From: Imperialibacter roseus
GTDB lineage: Bacteria > Bacteroidota > Bacteroidia > Cytophagales > Cyclobacteriaceae
Direction of reading: 5' to 3'
NCBI RefSeq assembly: GCF_032999765.1
Contig: NZ_CP136051.1
Location: forward strand, 5,164,501-5,228,500
Length of the DNA stretch: 64,000 nucleotides
The notes below the pieces were generated by a model. That model saw only the letters and a program-made list of their open reading frames with translations, did not search any database and was not told where the DNA came from. The position numbers were made by a program, and so were the translations under genes. Below, piece by piece: positions 17,392 through 29,300 of the stretch. Numbering within the stretch: position 1 is the stretch's first letter; each line of letters begins with the position of its first letter.

Positions 17392-20300
17392 CTATTTTGC
17401 AATCATTACCTTGACTTGATAGGGTAAAATCTCATTCATTTCGGCTCTTACGAACTTACCCATGTACATGCCGTTTTTCAGATGGGAGACATCGAAAATC
17501 CACTGGTGGTCTCCTTTGTCAGCTTTCAAAAGCTGGGACTCAAAAACTTGCAAGCCCGCCAGATTGAAAATGACGAATTTTAAATCTCCTGCCTTTTTGT
17601 TTGAAACTTCAAGGGTCAGCTCATTTTGCACAGGCATTGGGTAGGCTACCAGCTTTTCGACAACCAACGGATCGTTTATCCCGGCAACTACTTCATCAAT
17701 CCGCACCAGCACCGTCCCGTCCTCTGTGACAATGGCTGTCAACGCCACCTGGTCAGTTTCATTCACCAGATCAATGACTGCCGAGCCAAAATCCATCGGC
17801 ACGCCTGCCAATTCCACGCTTAGCCTGTACTGGCCAACCACCAAGCCTGTCATTGTAAAGAGGCCATTCTCGTCGGTTTCTGCGTCTGTCACATAAGCAC
17901 CTGTCGTAGCATTAAGCAGATTGACCGTCACGCCAGCGAGTGGGTCTCCGTCGTCCAGAATCCTGCCAATCTCCAGGCCACTTACCCGACTGTTGCCGCT
18001 GGTGTTGACCAGCCTGCCTTTCACAACGCCACGTCCCGTGGGTGCAGGCGCCACCTCCACTACTTCTATGTCAACATCACTCCGGCTGGCTGTAAGCGAA
18101 AGGGTGACGGCCTCCCTCACAAGAAGTGTATTACCAAACCAGGTATTTCTCAGGTTAGGGAACCTTGCCCGGTCGGGTTTAGCAAATATCAGGTAATCGG
18201 CCGCCTCAAGATTGACAAAACTGAATGTGTTCCTGTTTTCTGCCAGTTGCAACTCGTCAGTGCTCACAATATCCCAGCCGCCAGCCGCATTGGCTTTGTA
18301 AAGAAGCACCTCAACCACATTCACGGCGGATCCGCCTGGTGTCACCAGCAGCCCTGAAATACTCAGGCTGGTTACCTGGGCCTGAATAACGAAGGCTTCG
18401 TCGTTGGTATCGCTCACTGTACCATCTGCTGTTCTCACTCTCACAAATCCATTGGCTGTGGCTGCGTTAGGCACACTCCAATCGAACGAGCCATTCAGGG
18501 CGGAGGCTGTTCCCGAGGTCAGGGATTCATATGTGGCTCCGCCATCAGCTGAATACTCCACCACAAGCTCGGCATCCGGGTCAACAGAGGTAGTCGTCCA
18601 CGTAACTTGCTTCTCCACTCCACCAGCAAGTATCTCACCGCTTTCCGGGGCAGTGACGACGATGGATGGAGCAGGTGCGATGCTGAACGTTGCTGAAATT
18701 GCCGAAACGTTATTGCCAGCATTCGCTAGCTTGAACTGGGCTTCCTGAGAGACGGGAGCTTCTATTGTTACGGTCATTTTCCCGGCGAGTTCCGAAGCAA
18801 GCCCGGTTCCTTTTGAGCTAAATGTTGTGCCGTTATCAGCTGAGTAAAACAGCTCCAGCTCATCCGAATCGAGCAGGTACTGTGCGGTCCAGGTCACATC
18901 ATGTGATTCGCCGATAAACAAGGTCTCCCCCTCAGTTGGACTTGTGATAGCCAGCACAGGCTTTGGCAACACTGTGAAAACTTCGTCAGACACATCGCTT
19001 ACTGACTCCCCAGTCTCCGTACTGATCCTGACAAGTGCCTCATCGCTGAATGCCTCTTCCATCACCAGATCGTATACGCCCATCAGTTCTTCGATCGTAC
19101 CGGAACCCAGCTGCTGGTAGGTTGTTCCATTATCAAGAGAGTACTCGAACAACAGAGAGGTGGTAGCATCAAGCCCTTCGGTAGTAAACTCAATTTGCGC
19201 AGGCTTCCCGAAGCGAACTGTTTCTCCTCCGTTAGGGTACACCACAGCAAGCAGTGGCTTGATTCTTACGGTAAAGTCATCATCACTTTCATCAAACGCC
19301 TTATCGCCATCTACTGTCACCTTAATTCTGGCGGTAGTAGTAGATTCGCCCTCGGGAGCCCAATCGAATGTACCTGAGAAGTCGCCCACAACACCTGTAG
19401 CAATTTCAGTGTAGCTGGTTCCGCCATCTGTAGAGTAGCCAATAGTCAATGGCGTAGCGTCGTCGAGGCCGGTCGATGTCCACGTGATTTGGTACACCTC
19501 ACCCAAGTTGACTATCTCCCCGCCATTTGGTGCCGTAACCAAAACTGATTTTCTTGTGAAAATCTGCGTACTCGGTGCGCTTTCCTCACTTGACGACATT
19601 ACAGTAACTGCTCCAGTAGCAAAGCCCTCAGGAACGGTGACACCCAGTGAGGTAGTCGTCGCCGAGAAGGGCACTGCCGAGACTCCGCCTCCAAAGTTCA
19701 CTGCGTTGTTAGCTGCAATTGAACTAAAGCCCTTGCCGGTGATCGTCAAGCTTTCCCCGCCATAACCGGACGTAATCGAAAGGCCGGCTGCATCAATTTG
19801 CGGTACTATAACAAAGCTCGCCGCTGAAAATGGCCCGGTGGTGGTGCCATTGACTGTTACGTTAAGCGCCCCTGTAATGGCGCCTTCCGGCACCTGCACA
19901 GTCAGACTGGAGGCTGTGGCAGCACTCGCCGTAGCAGTTACACCTCCATTGAAATTCACCACATTTTGTGAAGCATTTTCGTCTACAAAGCCTGTTCCGG
20001 TTATCGTCAAGGTAGAACCTATCGCTCCTTTTGCTGGTGAGAACCCTCCCGAGGAAATGGAAGGAAGCACTACAAAACTATTGGCCGTCGCTGCCGAGGT
20101 GCCCGAAGGGGTAGTAACCGTAAGTGAACCAGTAGCCGCACCAGCAGGCACAGTTACCGATAGAGAATTAGCAGAAACTGAGAATGGCACGGCCGTAGCT
20201 CCGGCGAAAGCAACCTGAGTAGCTCCGCTGAAATTAGTGCCGTTGATCTGAATGGTGGCACCTGTGATAGCCGCAGCAGTGAAAGTGGTAATCTTGGGCA

Positions 20301-23300
20301 CAATGCTGAAGTTCCCCACAGATTGTACGGTAATGCCTCCCAATCCCAGCGATATTTTTCCGGTCGAAGCTCCCGAAGGCACTATGGCACTGAGCTCGTT
20401 ATCGCTGGAGATTGTGAAGGAGGCATTAGTATTATTGAATTTCACGAAGGTCACTGTTGACAGATTGGCGCCCGAAATGGTCACCACATCACCTGAGCCA
20501 CCCGACACAGGGCTAAAGCTCGCAATCGACGGCTGGCCCTTTATTTCGATGGTACTGCTGCTGGTTCCTGAACCCGAAGGCGTGGTCACCACTATGTTGC
20601 CAATACCAACATTTCCCGCAACCGTTGTTACTTTGACGAAGTCAGAAGAGACCTGGTCAATCGTAGCAGCGGTGCTGTTGATTGTCACGCTTGTTGCTCC
20701 GGTAAATGTTTTTCCATTGATGGTGATCTGGCTGCCTACCACAGCCAATGCAGGGAAGCTGGTCACTTTTGGTGTCACATTAAATGTGCCTGCGGTAAAA
20801 GACTGCCCAGCCTTTTTGATGACCACATCGCCGGATGTTGCTGATGAAGGCACCGTAACGGTAATGCTGGTACCATCAGGGTCGACGGTGAAAGAATTGG
20901 CAGATACTCCATTTACTTTCACCTCATTGGCCCCATTCATATTGACGCCGCTGATAGTAAACTGAGAGGCAACCGGCCCACTGGCTGGATTGATACTGAA
21001 GCTGCCGGGAGAAGGCAACAAGTTGAAGTTAGCGCTGCTCACCACCTGCTGAGAAGAAGTTGTGTTGATAACTTTTATCGGGCCGGTGATTGTACCAGCG
21101 GGCACCGTCACGATAAGACTGTTGCTATTGGCACCGGAAATAGTTGCCTGAACAAAGTCAGACGCCCCTGTGAAGTAAACTTCGTTGGCGCCAATGGTTG
21201 AGCCAAAATGGGAGCCGTTGATTGTCACTGTGCTCCCTTCAAGGCCGGTATTGGTGAAGCTGAAGATCTTCGGCACGACGTTGAAAGCAACTGCATTGGA
21301 CGTCACGCCGCCCCTTGTCACCGTCACATTTCCGGTCGCCGCAGCATTCGAAGGCACCGTTGCTTTGATATTGTCGTCATTGAGAATGTCAAAAGTAGCA
21401 GTGGCTCCATTGACGGTCACCGTGGTTACATCTGGCAGGCTAAAGTGGTCTCCGCTGATAGTGATCGTGCCACCGGCAATTCTGGCTGCCGGATCGACTG
21501 CATTGATACTGGCTGCCGGAGAAACGATCAGCGCCTGGGCACTTTCTGCCAAAATACCTCTACGGGTAACGGCCACTTTCCCGACACCTTGCGAACCGGA
21601 CGGCACTGTGATCTGCAACCTATTGCCATTCACAAACACCGGCGTAACTGCTACATCGTTCACTGCCACACTGCTGATGCTGGCCAGGCTTTCAAAATGA
21701 TTGCCCTCCACATAAACAGTCTGTCCTTCAACCACTCTCTCAGTGGCTGGATTAATGCTGCTGAAGTCCGACTTGAGGAAGCCGGTAATCTGCTGCTCCA
21801 CCACAAATTCGTCCATTGCGAAAATGGTGAGACCGCCTCGGATGAGTTCGATATTGTTAGCCGTACCATCAGCGTAAGCCGCCGCCGCCATAGGCACTTT
21901 GGCCGTGATGGTATTGTCATCGTCGACAGTGAAGTTGCCAACGCCTACTAAGGCACCGTTTATTTTCACAGAAGTAACATTGGGGGCGGTAAAGCCAGAC
22001 CCTGTGATAGTGACAAAAGTGCCGGCCGGGGCACTTGCCTCGGCAATCTCAGTAATGGTCGCCTGATCATCGAGTGTCAGCTGACTGGCAAGTGTCACCT
22101 CAATATTACCTTCTGCGCTTGTTACCGTCTTCACCAGCTTCACATCGTAGCTGGTAGCCGTCAGGGACGGGCCGCTTTGGGCCGTCAGTACCAACTGCAG
22201 AGCGTTGTCACTCAGCACGGTGCTTTGGGCGGTTGTTTCATTGCCTCCATCGATGAGCACCACCGAATTGACACCAGGAGAAGAGAAGTTGCTACCGCTA
22301 AGCGTCAAAGTTTGCCCGATAACGTAGGTGGAAGCTGCAACATCTGTAGTTACCGACGGCTTCATGTAGAACTGAGCTGTGCCTGAGAAATCTACGTTAG
22401 ATCCGTCAAACGCTGATGCGGTCAGCCCTCCTCTCAGAATTTTAAGCGCAACAGTACCCCCGGTAATGTTGGACGGAACTGTAAGACTAATTTCGCTGCT
22501 GCTGTTAACCGTTGAGCTTACCAACACATCGTTGAGATAAACCTGAGGGGTGTTATCGAAATTAGTGCCGGTAATAGTCAGCGACTCCGATTTTCCCTTT
22601 CTGTCACTGTCAAGTGAGGCGATGGTATGTGGCGCCAACACAGTGATGTTGCCAGCAGACACTTGTTCACCCAACCTGGTAAGGACTATTTCGTGGCTGC
22701 CTGGCGTGGTATTAGTCGGCACAGTAAAAGTAAGACTATTGGCGTTGATGGACGACACCGAAACACTTGTGCCGCCAAGAGTCACGGTAGCGGATGGTGT
22801 GGTAAAAAATGTGCCGCTGACTGTCACTGAAGCCCCTGCAGTGACTGTTGACGCCGATAAGCTGCCAAAAGTATGCTTCACGGTAAATGTGCCCAGCGAC
22901 TGAGTGAGGCCTGCTCTGGTAATCTGCACATTACCCTGCGTATTGAAATTGGAAATATTGGGCACCGTGGCCGTTATTTCTGTGGCGCTATTGACTGTAA
23001 ATGAACTTACTGAAGTATTGTTGATGATGACGGAAGAGACCGCCGGGCTGGTGAAGTTCTGGCCGGTCAGTGTCACTGTTCCGCCGATCGCCTGAATCGT
23101 CGGGCTGAAGGAACTAAGTACCGCTCTCGGCACTATTGTAATATCGGTTGTGCTTTCCACCGTGCCCACAGGACCCGGTTTGATCACTTCTACCTTTCCC
23201 GTACCCACGGCGTTGGGAATGGTCACGCTCAGTGAACCATCGCCTGCAATTGAGAAGGTCGCATTCACGCCATTCACCTTTACCTGACTGACTGAAGGGT

Positions 23301-26300
23301 AGTAGAAGTTGTTCCCTGAAACGGTAATCTGCTGATCCACCACATAATTCTGGGTATTGAATGTGGTGGAAATACCATGCCGGACGTAGAAGTCGGAAGT
23401 GCTCTGGATGGTCAGTCCGGCTCGGGTGATGGCTACCTTGCCTTGACCTGCGAAGTTCATGCTGTTGGGCACTTTCACGACGAGCTGCGTGGCTGTGGCC
23501 GACTGAATAGCAGCAGACACGCCGTTGAGCGTCACAGACGTAACTGCAGGCGAGGCAAAGTTAGTGCCTGTGATCGTCACATCCTGGTTCAACCCTGCTA
23601 CCTGAGTGAAGCTAGTGATCGTGTGCGGTGCAACAACTGTCAGCTCTGCATCACTTTCATCGCTCAGACCGTTTTTCGTCACTGTAACTTTGTAGTTGCC
23701 AGGTGTCATCGTTGGCACTGTGATAGAAACACCGTAGTAATTGCTGTTGCTTGTGATGGTGGCAACATTGCTGCCGACCTTTACCTGCGAAACGGAATTG
23801 AGGAAAGTACCCCCAATGTTGAGCGTGGCGCCCGATGCAAGCGTCGAAGCGGAAAGGCTCGTGATGTCGGGGGCAATTTCAAAATTATTGGCTGACTGGA
23901 TTGTTTCACCTGCCCTGGTAATGCTGATGACTCCATTGTTGAAGATGGAAGGTACCGTAGCCTTGATCTCAGTGTCTGAGACCACATTGAAAGTAGCGTT
24001 AGTGCCGCTGAACCTGACAGCGGAAACGGCCGGACTACTGAAATGCTCGCCGGTAATAGTCACCTCTGTTTTTGTGACCTGGCCACTTGCCGGGGAAAAT
24101 GATGAAATGATCGCATGAGGAACGACGATAAAATCGTTAGCGCTCTCGCCGCTCTCCAGGATGCTTTGATTGGTCACTCTCAATTTACCAGTGACAGCCC
24201 CAACCGGGACTGTTACGTTCAGAGAGGTGCTGCTTCCGCTGGAAATGTTCGCCTGCTTGTTGTTATAGAACGTGACGAGGTTGTTGGAAGCAGTCGGATT
24301 AAAGCCTGTGCCAGAAATGGATACACTCGCTCCCTCCACGGCTCCGGTGGCCAGGGTAAATGAGGTGATCTTTGGCAAAACAGTAAACTGCTGTGGCCCT
24401 TCCACGGTAACTCCGCCTTTTGTTATTTCAACTTTCCCGGCTCCATACACCCAGGTTGGGACTGTAAACTGCATGGTGTTGTTGTCAACTACACTGAACG
24501 TGACGCTGTTCCCATTGACCACCAAATTGCTCGGCGCCGGGCTCTGGAAGTTCTGCCCAGTGATGGTCACCACCTGTCCGGAAGCGGCTTTCAACGGCGA
24601 GAAACTCGTAAACACCGGTGCTGCCACCACGTCGAAGCTGGCAGAAGACACACCTTGCTGAGATACGTCATTATTCACTACAGTTACTGAGCCATCAATA
24701 GCGTCCTGAGGTACGATGACTGTAATTGAGGAAGTGCTTTGTGAAACAATTGCCGCAGGCTTATTTTGGTTGAAATACACCGTGTTGTCGACGCCACTGA
24801 AGTACGAGCCATAGATCGTCACCTGTGCACCCGGCGCCGCCTGAAGTGTGCTTAAAGAGGTAATGGCTGGAATGACTGTCAGGTCTTCAGTACTTTCTAC
24901 GTCCACACCTCCTTTGGTTATGCTCACCTTTCCGGTACCCGCAATGGAAGACGGCGAAATATGCACCGTAATCTGCTGATCGGAGTCTATGGTGAAATAC
25001 GGCGTTCCGAAGTAGTAATACTGGTAAGTAATGCTCTCTCCGTTGATCTTTACTAAGCTGGCTCCCGTAAAATTGTCTCCGGTGATGACCAGCGATTGTC
25101 CCTTGGTGATTTTGGTAGCAGACAAGGATGTGATCTTGTGCTGCTCGACTGTCAGGTCTCCCGTAGCTTCGAAGAACCCATTGTTAGTGCTCACAGTCAC
25201 CTTGCCGGTGCTGGCTCCCTGAGGCACGGTTACATTGATTTGGGTATTTGAAACGACGGATGCTGTAGCCGCCAGGCCATTGATAAACACCTGGGTGTTG
25301 TTGTTGAGGAATGACGTATTCACACCTGAAATGGTGACAGTTTCAAAGATTCCCGCCGTTTTTGGTGTGAAATCAATCGACTGAATTTTAAACGCCTGTG
25401 CGGATGTGTAAACGGTCCCGTCTACATCCACCTCCACTGCACCGGTAGCTTCCACACCAGATGGAACCACTACCGAAAGCAAATCAGCACTTTCCACCAC
25501 CACGGAGGTTGCTGCCACAGCTCCTAAAATGCCATTAGTAAAAGTTACAGAAACAGATGTGGCCGCATCGAAATCAATGCCACTGCCGTTGATAAAGATA
25601 GTGTTGCCCACCTGGCCCTGATCAGGAGTTAGCGTAATTCCCGAAAGCACCAGCTGATCGGGAGAAATGGCCGTTCCCTTACCAGAAACGTTTACTTTGA
25701 TGAAACCAGAAACCGCTCCCTGTGGCACTTCAACCACCAGCTGGGTGGCCGAAGCCGATGTTGGGTAGGCAGTTATGTCCGGGAAACCAGGGAAGGTGAT
25801 TTGGTTGTGATTGGCAATAGATGAAAAGCCGCTTCCGTCAATTTGAAGATCGGCGGCGCTGTTGATCAACGTAAGCGAGCTGATGGAAGGAGCGGGAAGG
25901 ATTGATACTTCAGCGCTGGCAATGGTCGCCAGGCCTGACTGATCCACCAGACGGATAATGGCATCTGTTTGTGAGGCAACTTCGGGAACCAACCAATCAA
26001 ACTCTGTGAAGGATGCAGACAGGTCGTCTTCTATCAGGAACCAGTTGGCTCCAGCGTCAAGCGAATACTCAACGCTGAGCAGATCGACCAGCGTACTTCC
26101 CCACCTGATTGTAGTAACGCTGTTTGAGATCAGCTCTGCAGCATTCGCCGGAGCAAAAAGCACCAGTGAAGGCCCGGAGGTTGCCGCTCTGCCCTGCACA
26201 TTTACATCGATATCAATATTCGACAGATTGGAATCGACAAATCGGTTTCTTAAGATGCCCTGCGAAAGCGCACCGTTATTGGTGGCTGGGGCAAACTTGA

Positions 26301-29300
26301 CATACACAGGAATGCTCCTGATGCCTGCTTGAGGTGCTATTACCAAACTGTTTGTAAAGCCTGAACCTTCACTCAGCGAAATCTCAAAATCGTCTGGGTT
26401 AGTTGAAGTGACAGTTACGCCAACGTTGGTCACATTCAGCAGATAAGACAACACCGTTGTCGTGCTGGCTTGCCTGATACCAAAGTCTATAAGGCTGACA
26501 GGGTCGTATCCTTCATCAGTAGCCACCACTGGATATACTGCGTCAAATGTTTCTGTTTCGATGGTTTGGCCTCCACCAACGATTCTGAATTTGGCATTCT
26601 CACCCACAAAATCCGGGGTGTAGCTATAGGTCACGTCAAAGTCAGCAGAAATGTCGATAGCGTCCTCAATGAGTACCTGCGACTGGCCGGGCACCACATA
26701 GTAGAGGTCGAAGGTGCTGAGGCCGTCGTTTGTAAAGGTGATATCGACGGGAAGGTCATAAACGAGTACATTCTCCCCTTCCTGAGGGTAGCTGACCGCC
26801 AAATTGTAGATAGCGGGACTGGCTATGAAAAATACATCTGAAGTTCCCAGCACAGTGGACTCATATTTGGCCCTGATCATGCAGGACTCAGAAACAAACG
26901 AAGAGTTGGACGGCACAAAATCGAAGAAATATGACCCGGCAATATTGTCCAGGGTATTCAGTGCCCCAGTTTGTATCGTGTAAGGGAAACTCACGCCGCC
27001 GTTGGTCGACAGCTCAAAAGTAAGCACATCACTTCCCGCTATTTCCGAAGGCAAAAACTCGACGGCCACCGATCCACCGAGGTACACCACATCACCTGAC
27101 GGACTGGAAAATTCGACTGAACGAACCGGTATGGGCACGATACTGAAAAAGCTGTCACTTTCGTCGGACTCTGCAGTGGTTGTGTTGGTGATTTTCACCT
27201 TTACTTCTGAACTCACATCGTCGGGTACCGTCCAGGTGTAGGAGTTGCCTGGCACGGCGGAGTATAATCCGGAAAAAATGGTTTGATCGCCAGCGCCGGC
27301 ATTGTAGCTTAGTACAATATTGTCGGAGTTATTCCAGGTACTGGAAAGAGACCAGGAAATAGTTGTCTCATTGCTGACCATTAGGGTCTGACCACCATTG
27401 GGGCTGTTGAGAGTAACCGGAGCACAAACGGCACAGACGGTGAAGGCAGCAGATACGTCATCGACAGCCCTGGTACTATTGGCCACCTTAATTTTTACAT
27501 TAGACCCAGTGATGGCAGGCACAGTCCAGTTGTAGCTATACCCGTTATCGATGGCTGTAAGCTGGTAACCGTAGATAGCATTTATAAATACATCCGCCCC
27601 ATCATTAACCTTATAATACAGATAGTACAGATCGGACGTCTTGGCGTCCCCAATATGCCAGCTAATTGTTCTTTGAGAACTTTGCGGAAACGATTCTCCT
27701 CCTGCTGGGGTCAGAATAGAAATGGACGGCTCGTAATACACCCTGAATGCAGTACTGGTGGCCTCCACATTTCGTGTCGAGTTCCACATACGAACCGTTA
27801 CCTGACTGTCGTCATCAGTGCCAAAGTCGGGAATGGTCCAGCTGTAGCTGTTCTGATTACCACTGGGCGATAGTGCATAGCCGTAGTTAGCCGTGATTTG
27901 AATTTGTGAACCTCCGTCTTTGCTATAGTACAGGTAGTAAAGGTCGCTGGACAGCTGATCTCCGTTGCTCCAGGTGATCGTCTGGGTTTCACCAAATTTC
28001 TTCTGCTCTGTGCCAACAGGTGAACTAATTGTCACTGATGGCTCGTAATACACCCTGAATGCACTTGTGGTAGCTTCCACATTTCTTGTCGAGTTCCACA
28101 CACGAACAGTTACCTGACTGTCATCATCGTTACCAAAATCGGGGATGGTCCAGCTGTAGCTGTTCTGATTGCCACTCGGCGATAACGCATACCCGTAATT
28201 CGCAGTAATTTGAATTTGCGAGCCCCCATCTTTGCTATAGTACAGGTAGTAAAGGTCGCTGGAGAGGTTATCTCCATTACTCCATGTGATCGTCTGGGTC
28301 TCACCAAACTTCTTCTCCTCTGTACCAGTCGGTGAACTAATTGTCACCGATGGCTCATAGTATACCCTGAAAGCACCTGTGGTGGCTTCCACATTTCTTG
28401 TAGAGTTCCACACACGAACGGTTACCTGACTGTCATCATCGTTACCAAAATCGGGGATGGTCCAGCTGTAGCTGTTCTGATTGCCACTCGGCGATAACGC
28501 ATACCCGTAATTCGCAGTAATTTGAATTTGCGAGCCCCCGTCTTTGCTATAGTACAGGTAGTAAAGGTCGCTGGAGAGGTTATCTCCATTACTCCATGTG
28601 ATCGTCTGGGTCTCACCAAACTTCTTCTCCTCTGTACCAGTCGGTGAACTAATTGTCACCGATGGCTCATAGTATACCCTGAAAGCACCTGTGGTGGCTT
28701 CCACATTTCTTGTAGAGTTCCACACACGAACGGTTACCTGACTGTCATCATCGTTACCAAAATCGGGGATGGTCCAGCTGTAGCTGTTCTGATTGCCACT
28801 CGGCGATAACGCATACCCGTAATTCGCAGTAATTTGAATTTGCGAGCCCCCGTCTTTGCTATAGTACAGGTAGTACAAATCATTTTGAGTGAACGTGCTA
28901 TTGTTTGTCCACGTAATTGTCAAAGCCTGACCAAACTTCTTCTCCTCAACGCCGACGGGCGACAAAATTGTAATATCCCCCTGCGGAGAAATAGTAAATT
29001 CGTCGGATAGGTCAAACACGCCCGCATCCTGGTCTGCCTCCACTCTAACCTGGGCAGTTGACACAGCCGAACCCGTCACCGTCCACTCATAACTGTTTTC
29101 TCCGTCAGGAGAATCCACATTTTCGGCAATCACCACATCACCCGAACCGGTATTGTAGTAAAGGTTAACCCCGCCTGCGCTACCCGAAGCGGCGTCGACG
29201 TTGTTGCTTTCCCAGGTGATGAATTGGGTGGTGCCTATTTCCCAATTGGAGGCTGATGTTGGTGAGGTCACAACAACCTCCGGAGCGGAAGAACCACCGC

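Noticed and set aside
20252-20965. Long open frames on the plus strand across the giant gene (also 21208-21951 and others)
   Set aside because: They are antisense shadows of the Val/Thr/Gly-rich repeats, change frame from repeat to repeat and lack signals for translation.
28039-28662. CRISPR array in the 312-bp repeats
   Set aside because: Repeats are long, directly adjacent, in frame and coding; there are no spacers or cas genes.
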